Assembly: GCF_028898845.1 (NCBI RefSeq)
Contig: NZ_CP118574.1
Location: 1,178,001 to 1,242,000, forward strand
Reading direction: 5' to 3'
DNA: 64,000 nucleotides
From: Streptomyces sp. WZ-12
Lineage (GTDB): Bacteria > Actinomycetota > Actinomycetes > Streptomycetales > Streptomycetaceae
Made by a program: the position numbers and the translations under genes. How positions within the stretch are numbered: position 1 is the stretch's first letter; each line of letters opens with the position of its first letter. Shown one piece after another: positions 35,791 through 43,857 of the stretch. Under the pieces are notes generated by a model that had not been told where the DNA came from, did no database searches, and worked only from the letters and a program-made list of their open reading frames with translations.

Positions 35791-37254
35791 ATGAGTTCAG
35801 TTGTTATCGCCGTCATAGGTGCCGTCGTCCTCGTCGTGCTGCTCGCCCTCGCGGTGATCACGCGCTACAAGGTCGCCGGACCGAATGAGGCGTTCATCAT
35901 CACCGGCCGCCGGGGCAAGAAGTCCACCGATCCGGAGACCGGTCAGGTCAGCGTCGACAACAGCGGCCAGAAGGTCGTGGTCGGCGGCGGCGTCTTCGTC
36001 GTCCCGTTCGTGCAGCAGCGGTTCTCGTTGGACCTGTCCAGCCGGCACCTGCCGGTGGCGGTGCGCGGCGCGGTCACCCTGCGCGGGGTGAAGGCCAACC
36101 TCGACGGCGTCGCGATCGTCAAGGTCGGCGGCAGCGAGGACGCCATCCGGGCCGCGGCCCAACGCTTCCTCCAACAGCAGGACGGCATCGTCGGGTTCAC
36201 GCAGGAGGTGCTGTCGGGCGCGCTGCGGGCGATCGTCGGCCGGATGGCCGTCGAGGACATCATCCGCGACCGGGCCGCGTTCGCCGGGCAGGTCGCCGAG
36301 GAGGCGGAGGCCAGCCTCTCCGGGCAGGGCCTCATCCTGGACGCGTTCCAGATCCAGGACATCACCACCGAGGGTTCCTACCTGGAGGACCTGGGCCGGC
36401 CGGAGGCCGCACGGGCCCGCCAGGAGGCCGACATCGCCGAGGCCAACGCCAAGCGGGTGTCGGAGCAGGCGCGGCTCAAGGCCACCGAGGAGATCGCGAT
36501 CGCGGAGCGCACGCTCTACCTCAAGCAGGCCGAGATCCGCGTCGAGACCGAGGCGGCGGCCGCCAAGGCGAACGCGGCCGGCCCGCTCGCCGATGCCGCG
36601 CGCCAACAGGAGGTGCTGACCGAGCAGGAGAAGGTCGCCGAGCGCCAGGCCGCGCTCACCGACCGGGAGTTGGACACCAAGGTCCGCAAGCCCGCGGACG
36701 CCGCCCGTTACCAGGCCGAGCAGGAGGCCGAGGCCCGCCGGATCGCCGAGGTCAAGGAGGCCGAGGCGACCGCCGAACGGGCCCGCCTGACCGGTGAGGG
36801 CGAGAAGCTGCGCCGCGCCGCGCTCGCCGAAGCGGTGCGTCTGGAGGGCGAGTCGGAGGCGGCGGCCCTCGCCGCGAAGGGCGCCGCCGAGGCCGAGGCC
36901 ATGCAGAAGAAGGCCGACTCCTTCGCCCAGTACGGCGACGCGGCCGTGCTCCAGATGCTGATGGAGGTCCTCCCGCAGGTCGTCGCCAAGGCATCCGAAC
37001 CACTGGGCGCGGTGGACAAGATGACGGTCATCTCCACCGACGGCGCCGGCCAGTTGCCCCGTGCGGTCGCCAACAACGTCGCCCAGGGCGTGGAACTGCT
37101 CAACTCGGTCTCGGGCGTCGACCTGGCGGGCATGCTGAAGCGGGTGACCGGGGGCGTCAACGGCCACGCCGCCTCGGACACCGCCGTCGCCGCGGGACCC
37201 GTATCCGCTGCGGCGTCCGTCAAGGGAAACGGAAAGATCGAGGTGACCGACTAG
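35791..37254 (+). CDS. floT: flotillin / SPFH domain protein
   Basis: A 487-residue protein. One N-terminal membrane segment (VVIAVIGAVVLVVLLALAV) is followed by the SPFH domain (~residues 25-220; YKVAGPNEAFIITGRRG, VVVGGGVFVVPFVQQRFSLDLSSR). A long Ala/Glu/Lys coiled coil with EA repeats (~225-410) leads to the oligomerisation tail (YGDAAVLQMLMEVLPQVVAKASEPL). Flotillins scaffold ordered membrane domains. The ATG at 35791 follows GGAGGCAGGGGGG. That site overlaps a hairpin, CTGCCT (35757-35762) with AGGCAG (35773-35778), which could modulate translation. Confidence 0.93.
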   Translation: MSSVVIAVIGAVVLVVLLALAVITRYKVAGPNEAFIITGRRGKKSTDPETGQVSVDNSGQKVVVGGGVFVVPFVQQRFSLDLSSRHLPVAVRGAVTLRGVKANLDGVAIVKVGGSEDAIRAAAQRFLQQQDGIVGFTQEVLSGALRAIVGRMAVEDIIRDRAAFAGQVAEEAEASLSGQGLILDAFQIQDITTEGSYLEDLGRPEAARARQEADIAEANAKRVSEQARLKATEEIAIAERTLYLKQAEIRVETEAAAAKANAAGPLADAARQQEVLTEQEKVAERQAALTDRELDTKVRKPADAARYQAEQEAEARRIAEVKEAEATAERARLTGEGEKLRRAALAEAVRLEGESEAAALAAKGAAEAEAMQKKADSFAQYGDAAVLQMLMEVLPQVVAKASEPLGAVDKMTVISTDGAGQLPRAVANNVAQGVELLNSVSGVDLAGMLKRVTGGVNGHAASDTAVAAGPVSAAASVKGNGKIEVTD

Positions 37255-37344
37255 CGTACGGGGCAAGGAAGTTGATGTGGCGTCATGAGCGCACTGACCC
37301 AGTGATCGACTCGCGATCGGCGAGCTGAACCTTCCCCCCTCACC

Positions 37345-37382
37345 GGGCTGCCCGGACGGAACGACTTCCGTCCGGGCAGCCC
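37345..37382. terminator. strong bidirectional terminator between flotillin and the DUF4334 gene
   Basis: GGGCTGCCCGGACGGAA (37345-37361) and TTCCGTCCGGGCAGCCC (37366-37382) form a perfect 17-bp stem with a CGAC tetraloop. Genes converge on it from both sides. Confidence 0.85.
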
Positions 37383-37438
37383 CATTGGGGGCGTACGGGC
37401 GCCGCGTCGTGGGCCGGTCACCCGCCGGCGCGCGGCGG

Positions 37439-37897
37439 TCAGGGGGTCGGTGCCTGGACGCGGGTCAGGTGGAAGAAGAAGTCCGCGGGTTCGCCCTTCT
37501 TGTCCATCACGCACAGGAGGACATCGTCGGTGAGCCGGCGGAAGTGGTCGACGACGGGCAGTTGGTCGTAGACCATCGCCGTGGACGACTTGCCGCGGAA
37601 GACCACCTCGCGCAGTGTCGCCAGGCCCATCTCCTCGAACGAGAACACCGCCCCCTGCTCGTCCCGGCACAGCAGGGGCTCCACATGGTCGGCGTCCACG
37701 AACCGCTTGCCGTACCACCTCATCCGCGTCAGCAGCCTGGCGCTCTCGCTGCTCCGCTCGAAGCCGCCGCCCCGCCAAGTGCCGATCAGGAGGGCGGTGT
37801 CGACCGGTTCGAGCCGGTCGAAGAGTGCGGCCAGTTCCGCGTCGTCGCACTCCCCTCCGGATGCGATGGCGTCCAGGACTTCCTGCTCGGTACCCAC
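37439..37897 (-). CDS. GXWXG/DUF4334 family protein
   Basis: A 152-residue protein with the GXWXG domain (LLIGTWRGGGFE) followed by DUF4334 (MRWYGKRFVDADHVEPLLC, GLATLREVVFRGKSSTAMVYDQLPVVDHFRRL, LLCVMDKKG). The function is unknown; such proteins occur in lipid and terpenoid contexts. GTG 37897 is chosen because AAGGAGG lies about 8 bases upstream. The frame is open without a stop into the terpene-synthase remnant upstream, so a read-through fusion cannot be excluded. Confidence 0.8.
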   Translation of the reverse strand: MGTEQEVLDAIASGGECDDAELAALFDRLEPVDTALLIGTWRGGGFERSSESARLLTRMRWYGKRFVDADHVEPLLCRDEQGAVFSFEEMGLATLREVVFRGKSSTAMVYDQLPVVDHFRRLTDDVLLCVMDKKGEPADFFFHLTRVQAPTP

Positions 37898-38029
37898 GGG
37901 CGGGGCCTCCTTCGACCGACGGATGAGCGGGGTGGATCGGGTGCCTGTGGTGGTGCTTGGGGCGGTGTCTGTCGCGGTGGTTGTGGTGGCGGTTGGTCCA
38001 CCCGGGAGGGGGGCGGGGGCCGACCGGTC

Positions 38030-38280
38030 GGGGCGTACGGGGTCGAACCGGTGGTACATGCGGGCGTGCCAGAGGACCACCCGCTCCACCGCCACCGCCA
38101 CCGCGGAACCATACCCGGCGGCGGTGAGCGGAGCCAGGGCCCGCCGGCAGTCGCCGATCGCCGCCTGCGCCCTGTCGTGCGCCTCCTGTTCGGACAGGCC
38201 GAGGGTGAGTGCGTCGACCTTCCCCTCGTCCCGTTCGCGGTGGTGTCCGCGCAGGTCGTTGAGGAGGCGGATGGCTGGCG
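38030..38280 (-). pseudogene. 3' remnant of a class I terpene synthase
   Basis: The minus-strand frame reads AIRLLNDLRGHHRERDEGKVDALTLG and then ALAPL...ERVVLWHARMYHRFD. RLLNDLR...RERDEG fits the NSE-type metal-binding helix and following loop of class I terpene cyclases. Everything N-terminal, including the Asp-rich motif, is missing: upstream of ~38280 the DNA belongs to an SDR gene on the other strand. It is therefore a truncated, non-functional gene fragment. The remaining frame runs on into DUF4334. Confidence 0.6.
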
Positions 38281-38819
38281 TCGCCCGGGTCGTGGCGGAG
38301 GCCGCCGACCTGCGCGGCGGCCTGCGGATCGCGGTCAACTGCGCGGGCGTCAACGGCCCGCTCAGCCCGCTGGCCGAACTCCCGCCCGCCGACTTCGACA
38401 CCGTGCTGAAGGTGAATCTCTACGGCGTCTTCCACGCGATGCGCAGCCAACTCCCCGCGATGGCCGACACCGGCGGCGTCATCGTCAACCTCGCCTCCAT
38501 CGCGGCCCGTTCGGGCTTCCGCCACCACGCCGCCTACGCCGCCGCCAAGCAGGGGGTACTCGCACTGACCCGCACCGCGGCCCGCGAGTACGCCGAGCGG
38601 GGCATCCGGGTCCTGTCCGTATCGCCGGGCGTCGTCGACACGCCGATGGTGGCGACGCTGCCGCCCGGCGCCACCGACGGGCTGCTGTCCACCGTCCCCC
38701 TGGGGCGCGCCGCCGAGCCCGCCGAGGTCGCGGCGCTGGTGGCGTTCCTGGTGTCCGACGACGCCTCGTACCTGACGGGCAGCGACCACGTGGTCGACGG
38801 CGGCTACCTGGCCAAGTAG
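38270..38819 (+). pseudogene. 5'-truncated short-chain dehydrogenase (SDR)
   Basis: The frame contains the SDR core from NCAGVNGPLSPL onward: VNLYGVFHAM, the catalytic Ser in VNLASIAARSG, YAAAK with catalytic Tyr and Lys, VSPGVVDTPM, and the usual ending YLTGSDHVVDGGYLAK. The N-terminal Rossmann part with TGxxxGIG (about 75 residues) is absent. Homology starts at ~38275, where the terpene-synthase remnant on the opposite strand also begins. Without its NAD-binding N-terminus it should be inactive. Confidence 0.75.
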
Positions 38820-38951
38820 CCGTGCAACCGCCCGGCAGCGCGAAGCCCGCGCGACCCAATCCCCGTGACGACCCGACTACGGGAGGTGTCAACTCCCCTT
38901 CTGAACAGGCACATTGAGCCGTACATACTTTAAATAATATCGATCATGACG

Positions 38952-38968
38952 TGTCCATATATTGGACA
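38952..38968. promoter_or_regulatory. palindromic operator candidate upstream of the decarboxylase operon
   Basis: TGTCCA-TATAT-TGGACA lies in an A/T-rich pocket (38921-38970) of the 313-bp gap before the decarboxylase gene. Such an island in 72% GC DNA is typical of a regulated promoter. No regulator gene is adjacent. Nothing else is seen in 38820-39132. Confidence 0.45.
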
Positions 38969-39132
38969 GACATGCGTCTCCAGGCGTCCACTGGATCTCG
39001 GGCGCTTCGCGAGCGAGCCTGGCGCCCTCCCTCTCGACAACCGAATGCGGGAGAGGCCGGCGCGACCCCTCGGGCGCCCTGAGCCACGGACTCGGGCGGT
39101 CCGGCGGCACGCCGCTCTCCCTGGAGGCCAAG

Positions 39133-39870
39133 ATGCAGAAGGAAGACGTCGCGCGGCTGGTCACCACCCCGCTGGACTCCCCCGCCTACCCGCCCACCCG
39201 GTACCGCTTCACCCACCGCGAGTACCTCAACATCTACTACCGCACCGACCCCGAGGCGCTGCGCCGCCTTGTTCCCGAGCCGCTGACCGTCGCCGAGCCG
39301 GTGGTCCGCTTCGAGGTCATGCGGATGCCCGACACCACCGGGCTGGGCGACTACACCGAGGCGGGCCAGCTCATCGCCGTCGAACACGACGGTGAGGCGG
39401 GCGAGTTCAACCTGGCGATGTACGTGGACAGCGTCCCGGCGATCTCCAGCGGGCGCGAGTTCAGCGCGTACCCGAAGAAGTCCGGTTCGCCCCGCCTCTA
39501 CGTCGACTCCGACACCCTCGTCGGCACGCTCGACTACGGAACCCTGCGGGTGGCCACCGCCACCATGGGCTACCGGCACCACGCCGTGGACCTGGACGCG
39601 GCCCGCGCCGAAGTCTGCGCCCCCACCTTCATGCTCAAGACCGTGCCCCACTACGACGGCACGCCCCGCATCTGCGAGTTGGTCCGCACCCGGATCAGCG
39701 ACGTCACCGTCAAGAGCGCCTTCACCGGCCCGGCCCGCCTGGAACTCTTCGCCCACGCGCTCGCCCCGCTCGCGGACCTGCCGGTGCTCGAAGTCGTCCG
39801 CGCCAGTCACCTCGTCACCGACCTGAGCCTCAACCCCGTCGAGCCGGTCTACGACTACCTCGCCGCCTGA
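39133..39870 (+). CDS. acetoacetate decarboxylase family protein
   Basis: A 245-residue protein of the ADC superfamily. FSAYPKKSGSPRLYVD matches the Schiff-base Lys-Lys region of acetoacetate decarboxylase (YPKK). VVRFEVMRMPD and GDYTEAGQLI provide the Arg/Glu residues of the pocket. ADC removes CO2 from beta-keto acids. The ATG at 39133 has CTGGAGG 8 bases upstream; the frame is open 57 codons further without homology. It is first of a three-gene set with a 3-hydroxyacid dehydrogenase, whose keto products would be natural substrates. Confidence 0.88.
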   Translation: MQKEDVARLVTTPLDSPAYPPTRYRFTHREYLNIYYRTDPEALRRLVPEPLTVAEPVVRFEVMRMPDTTGLGDYTEAGQLIAVEHDGEAGEFNLAMYVDSVPAISSGREFSAYPKKSGSPRLYVDSDTLVGTLDYGTLRVATATMGYRHHAVDLDAARAEVCAPTFMLKTVPHYDGTPRICELVRTRISDVTVKSAFTGPARLELFAHALAPLADLPVLEVVRASHLVTDLSLNPVEPVYDYLAA

Positions 39871-39986
39871 GGACGCCCGCGGGCCAGTCGGTAGCCACCC
39901 CGTCCGCCTGCCGCACGCCCGGTGCGCCACCGCGCCAGGCACATCCGCTTCGAGAAGTTCACGACATTCGAGAAAGCTGCGCAACC

Positions 39987-41009
39987 ATGAACTCCACCCC
40001 TGCGCCCGCCCCGGCCGCCACTCCCGGCCGGGACGGAACTGCCGCGCTGGACTCCTACCGACGTGCCGCGATCATCGGCGGCGGCGTGATCGGCATCTCC
40101 TGGGCCGGCCTCTTCCTCGCCCGCGGCATCGATGTCGTCATCAACGACCCCCGCCCCGACATCGAGGACCTCGTCCGCGCCGGCCTGGACGAGATCACCC
40201 CCGCCCTCGCCGCCCTCGGCCTGCCCACCGACCGCCTCGCCGACGGCCTCGGCTTCGAGGCCGACCTGGCGACCGCCGTCGCGGACGTGGACATCGTGCA
40301 GGAGAACGGCCCCGAGCGGCTGGAGCTCAAGCAGCAGATCTGGGGGACCATCGAGCGGTCCGCCCCCGCGCACGCGCTGCTCGCCACCTCGACCTCCAGC
40401 ATCCCGGCCACCGCGATCGCCGCGGCGCTGCTCCATCCCGAACGGCTGGTGGTGGGCCATCCGTTCAACCCGCCGCACCTGGTACCGCTGGTGGAGGTGG
40501 TGCCCGGCCGGCAGACCTCCCCGGCCGTCGTCGAACAGGCCCGGGCGTTCTACGCCGCGCTGGGCAAGCGGCCGCAGGTGCTGCGCAAGGAGATCCCCGG
40601 CTTCGTCGCCAACCGCCTCCAGTCCGCGCTCTTCCGCGAGGCCGTCTCCCTCGTCGCCCAGGGCGTGGTGACCGAGCAGGAGCTCGACGACATCGTCACC
40701 GCCTCGATCGGGCTGCGGTGGGCCGTCGGCGGGCCGTTCCGCACCTTCCACCTCGGCGGCGGGCCCGAGGGACTGCCGCACTTCATCGAACACCTCGGCC
40801 GCGCCATGGCGGCCGACATGTGGCCCGCGCTGGGCAACCCCAGCTTCGACGACGCCACCGTCGCCACCCTCGTCGGCCAGGCGCGCGAAGCCTTCGGCGA
40901 CGAGACCGTCGCGCGGCTCGCCGCCGTTCGCGACCGCGCCCAGATCGCCCTGATGCGCGCCCTGGGCGAGACGCCGGACGCCAACTCCGGCTCCACCGAC
41001 CGCTCTTGA
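39987..41009 (+). CDS. 3-hydroxyacyl-CoA dehydrogenase-fold protein (lambda-crystallin / carnitine dehydrogenase type)
   Basis: A 340-residue NAD-dependent dehydrogenase. Rossmann domain: AAIIGGGVIGISWAGLFLARG. Catalytic region: LATSTSSIPATAI and VVGHPFNPPHLVPLVEVVPG with the catalytic His. C-terminal domain: GFVANRLQSALFREAVSLVAQGVVTEQELDD. Spacing and GLRWAVGGPFRTFHLGGG fit the lambda-crystallin, L-gulonate and L-carnitine dehydrogenase branch that acts on free 3-hydroxy acids. It would make a 3-keto acid suited to the upstream decarboxylase. It begins 116 bp after that gene. Confidence 0.88.
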   Translation: MNSTPAPAPAATPGRDGTAALDSYRRAAIIGGGVIGISWAGLFLARGIDVVINDPRPDIEDLVRAGLDEITPALAALGLPTDRLADGLGFEADLATAVADVDIVQENGPERLELKQQIWGTIERSAPAHALLATSTSSIPATAIAAALLHPERLVVGHPFNPPHLVPLVEVVPGRQTSPAVVEQARAFYAALGKRPQVLRKEIPGFVANRLQSALFREAVSLVAQGVVTEQELDDIVTASIGLRWAVGGPFRTFHLGGGPEGLPHFIEHLGRAMAADMWPALGNPSFDDATVATLVGQAREAFGDETVARLAAVRDRAQIALMRALGETPDANSGSTDRS

Positions 41010-41047
41010 TCCCCGTCATCCGCACCCACGCGAGAAACGAAGAGGCC

Positions 41048-42535
41048 ATGTCCCTCACCGAAAAGATCAACCGCGCGATCGCCAACCCGGCCACCGACGA
41101 CGCGTTCGACGTCCAGGCGGAAACGGCCGAGGTGCTCGCCGGCATCGGGCTGGCTCCGCAGGACACCGGCGGCGCGATCACCTTCGAGGGCGCGGACCCG
41201 GTGGTGCCCAGCACGCTGCGCCTGGGCGCGGCCTCCGGCATCGCCCTGGTCGCCAAGTCCGCGGCGCTCGCGGCCCTTTGGAAGGACCGCACCGGCCGCG
41301 GCCAGGACATCCACATGGACCTGCGGGTGGGCCCGCACCGCCTCTGCCCGTTCTACGAGCAGAAGTGGGAACTCCTCAACGGCTACACCGGCGGCCACCC
41401 CTCCGTCATCAACATGGCGCTCGCCAACAACTTCTACCGGACCGCCGACGGCCGTTGGATGATGCCCTTCAACATCTACCCCAACATCAAGGTCGCCGCA
41501 CAGCGGCTGCTCGGCGTTGGCGAGGTCCCCGAGCACGTCGCGGCCGCGATCGGCAAGTGGAACGCCCGCGAGCTGGAGCAGGCCGGCGCGGAGGCCGGCT
41601 GCGTCATGCCGATGGTCCGCACCCCCAGCGAACTTCTGACGGAACGTCAATACACCGAGGTACTGGCCGACATGCCCTTGGTGGAGATCACCCGGGTCGG
41701 TGACAGCGCCCCCGAGCCGCTGCCCGCGGGCGCGAGTGCCCCGCTGGACGGGGTGCGCGCGCTGGGCATGGGCCACATCATCGCCGGCGCCGGCGCCGGC
41801 CGCGCGATGGCCCTGCACGGCGCCGATGTGCTCAACCTCTGGCGACCCTACGAGTTGGAGCACGACGTCACCTACCTGACGACCAGCGTCGGCGTCCGCT
41901 CCGCGACGATCAGCCCCTACACGTCGGAGGGACTGGCCCGCATCCACCAACTCCAGGCCGGCGCCGACGTGTTCTACGCCAACCGCCGCCCCGGGTTCCT
42001 CGACTCCATCGGCCTGTCCGAGGAAGAGGCGATCGCCCGGCGCCCCGGACTGATCCACGCCACCGTCTCGCTCAACGGCCAGACCGGACCGTGGCGTGAC
42101 TACCTCGGCTTCGACCAGACCGCCGGTGCGCTCACCGGTCTGCTGCACCTGGAAGGCGACGGCGACGAGCCCGCCCTGCCGCCCATCACGGTCGTCAACG
42201 ACTACCTCGTCTCGTGGTTCCTGACCGCCGGCATCACCGAGGCGCTGCGGCGCCGCGCCGTCGACGGCGGCAGCTACCGGGTGCACGTCTCGCTCTCCCG
42301 CGTCGCCCTGTGGATCCTGTCGATGGGCATCTTCGACAAGTCCTACGCCCAGCAGGTGGCCGGCACCGGTGACCGCCACGCCTACCCCGACCCCGAGGTC
42401 TTCACCGCCGAGACCCCGCTCGGCCACTACCAGGGCATCACCGACCAGGTGAGGATGTCGGACACCCCCGGTGCCTACCGGCAGATCCTGGTGCCCCGCG
42501 GCTCCCAACGCGCGGAGTGGCTGCCGACCGCCTGA
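41048..42535 (+). CDS. family III CoA-transferase-like protein with reversed half order
   Basis: A 495-residue CaiB/BaiF-type protein. Residues ~45-230 resemble the middle and small domain of formyl-CoA transferase (SAALAALWKDRTGRGQDIHMDL, FYRTADGRWMMPFN). Residues ~235-430 resemble the usual N-terminal part (PLDGVRALGMGHIIAGAGAGRAMALHGADVLNLW, RRPGFLDSIGLSEEE, LIHATVSLNGQTGPW). The order is thus swapped relative to formyl-CoA transferase, as in a subgroup I recall from actinobacteria. The catalytic Asp of SMxDA is not evident (VSLSRVALW), so transferase activity is uncertain. It starts 38 bp after the dehydrogenase gene. Confidence 0.8.
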   Translation: MSLTEKINRAIANPATDDAFDVQAETAEVLAGIGLAPQDTGGAITFEGADPVVPSTLRLGAASGIALVAKSAALAALWKDRTGRGQDIHMDLRVGPHRLCPFYEQKWELLNGYTGGHPSVINMALANNFYRTADGRWMMPFNIYPNIKVAAQRLLGVGEVPEHVAAAIGKWNARELEQAGAEAGCVMPMVRTPSELLTERQYTEVLADMPLVEITRVGDSAPEPLPAGASAPLDGVRALGMGHIIAGAGAGRAMALHGADVLNLWRPYELEHDVTYLTTSVGVRSATISPYTSEGLARIHQLQAGADVFYANRRPGFLDSIGLSEEEAIARRPGLIHATVSLNGQTGPWRDYLGFDQTAGALTGLLHLEGDGDEPALPPITVVNDYLVSWFLTAGITEALRRRAVDGGSYRVHVSLSRVALWILSMGIFDKSYAQQVAGTGDRHAYPDPEVFTAETPLGHYQGITDQVRMSDTPGAYRQILVPRGSQRAEWLPTA

Positions 42536-42551
42536 ACCTGTCGCACGTGCC

Positions 42552-42593
42552 CGCGCCGTGCCCGGCACCGACAACGGTGCCGGGCACGGCGCG
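42552..42593 (+). terminator. strong terminator of the decarboxylase operon
   Basis: CGCGCCGTGCCCGGCACC (42552-42569) and GGTGCCGGGCACGGCGCG (42576-42593) form a perfect 18-bp stem with a 6-nt loop, 17 bp after the CoA-transferase-like stop. Confidence 0.88.
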
Positions 42594-42599
42594 TTCGTT

Positions 42600-42650
42600 C
42601 GCGCATCACGTCGCATCACGTCACGTCGCGTCGCAACGCGTCATGTCGCC
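42600..42650. repeat. degenerate tandem decamer repeat
   Basis: About five imperfect copies of CGCATCACGT follow one another (CGCATCACGT, CGCATCACGT, CACGTCGCGT, CGCAACGCGT, CATGTCGC...), directly after the terminator. No coding or regulatory role is evident. The rest of 42651-42958 holds no gene I can support. Confidence 0.5.
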
Positions 42651-42958
42651 CCGCATCGCGGGCGCCGCAGAGCGTGCCAAGTCGGCGTAAATCCGCACAC
42701 CTTGGCAGAGATCCTCCGAAGCCTGTCCCAGCATCGACGACGCGGCGAAATCCGGCCTTGCGCCCATCAGGCGATCTTCCGGCCCACATCGGACCGCGTG
42801 ACCACGGAATGGAGGCACCGACACACCACCTTCACCACGTCTCCCCGGTCATTCGCCAGTTGCTTTACCAGTTCAAGGGCACCCTGTCGCCCGGCACGGC
42901 GTCTAAGCAGGTGTCATCACTCACACCTCGACGATTTCGCAAGCAACTAGAGAGACGG

Positions 42959-43636
42959 ATGGCTGGCGGCGTGACTGAAGTAACGCTGTTCCTGCGGGAA
43001 TACGCGAAGAGCCGTCGGGACGTGGGGGCCATCGCCCCCAGCAGCTCCCGGCTCTGCAGGGCCCTCACCCGGTACATGATCCCCAACCCGGGCCGCTCCC
43101 GCGCGGTCCTTGAGGTGGGGCCCGGTACCGGGGCGGTGACGCGGTACATCACCGGCTCGCTCGGCGGCCAGGACACCCTGGACCTGATCGAGGCCAACCC
43201 GCGCTTCGCCACCCTGTTGCGGCACACCTATGCCGACGACCCGCGGCTGCGCATCCGGACGGGCCTGCTCCAGGAGCACGACCTCGGCTCCTACGACACC
43301 ATCGTGTGCGGCCTGCCGTTCGCCAACTTCGACGCGCGGACGACGGAGGACATCTTCGCCCGGCTCCTCGGGTCCCTGCGGCCCGGCGGCACGCTGTCCT
43401 TCTTCGGCTACGTGGGCGGCGAAACCCTGCGCCGGACGCTCGCCGACGGGGACGACCGCGAGCGCACCCTCGCCGGCCTCGGCGCACTGCGCCGCATCCT
43501 GCGCCGGCACACCTTCCGTACGGAGACGGTGTTGGGAAACCTGCCGCCGGCCCGGGTCCACCATCTGGCGCCGATCAGCCCGCCGGCGCAGCCCGAGCGG
43601 GTGAGCGCCTGCGCCTGCGGCAAGTCCGCTTCCTGA
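42959..43636 (+). CDS. class I SAM-dependent methyltransferase, phospholipid N-methyltransferase-like
   Basis: A 225-residue protein starting MAGGVTEVTLFLREYAKSRRDVGAIAPSSSRLCRAL, the N-terminal pattern of PmtA-type phosphatidylethanolamine methyltransferases. SAM motif I is VLEVGPGTGAVTRYI; post-I is LIEANPRF; motif II lies near TIVCGLPFANF. The ATG at 42959 is chosen by homology and an upstream AGAGAG; the frame is open to 42674 and an ATG at 42809 is an alternative with no ribosome site. The final 30 residues include CACG. It could also be an rRNA-dimethylase-like enzyme. Confidence 0.7.
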   Translation: MAGGVTEVTLFLREYAKSRRDVGAIAPSSSRLCRALTRYMIPNPGRSRAVLEVGPGTGAVTRYITGSLGGQDTLDLIEANPRFATLLRHTYADDPRLRIRTGLLQEHDLGSYDTIVCGLPFANFDARTTEDIFARLLGSLRPGGTLSFFGYVGGETLRRTLADGDDRERTLAGLGALRRILRRHTFRTETVLGNLPPARVHHLAPISPPAQPERVSACACGKSAS

Positions 43637-43684
43637 GCGCAGAGCGACTCCCGCCCGCAGTACGGCCCGAGACCGGCCACCCCT

Positions 43685-43725
43685 GCCCCGGGCACCCCAC
43701 CGGAACGCGCGTCGGTGCCCGGGGC
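43685..43725. terminator. terminator between the methyltransferase and histidine kinase genes
   Basis: GCCCCGGGCACC (43685-43696) and GGTGCCCGGGGC (43714-43725) form a perfect 12-bp stem with a 17-nt loop between convergent genes. Confidence 0.7.
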
Positions 43726-43857
43726 GGGGCCGAGAACCCTCAGGTGTATGAGCCCGTGGCCGGTGCGTCAGGCAGCGGCCGTGCCCGGGGGCCTTCGCGG
43801 TCGGGGGTGAGCCGCGCGAACGGTCGGGGCTCCAACTGCGGTGCGTTGACGGCTGGT

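Noticed and set aside
41048..42535. Reversed half order of the CoA-transferase-like protein taken as an assembly rearrangement
   Set aside because: The frame is continuous, coding composition is uniform and both halves look intact; I recall a family subgroup with this order.
42674..42958. N-terminal extension of the methyltransferase to 42674 or 42809
   Set aside because: No ribosome site, and methyltransferase homology begins at 42959; kept only as an alternative.
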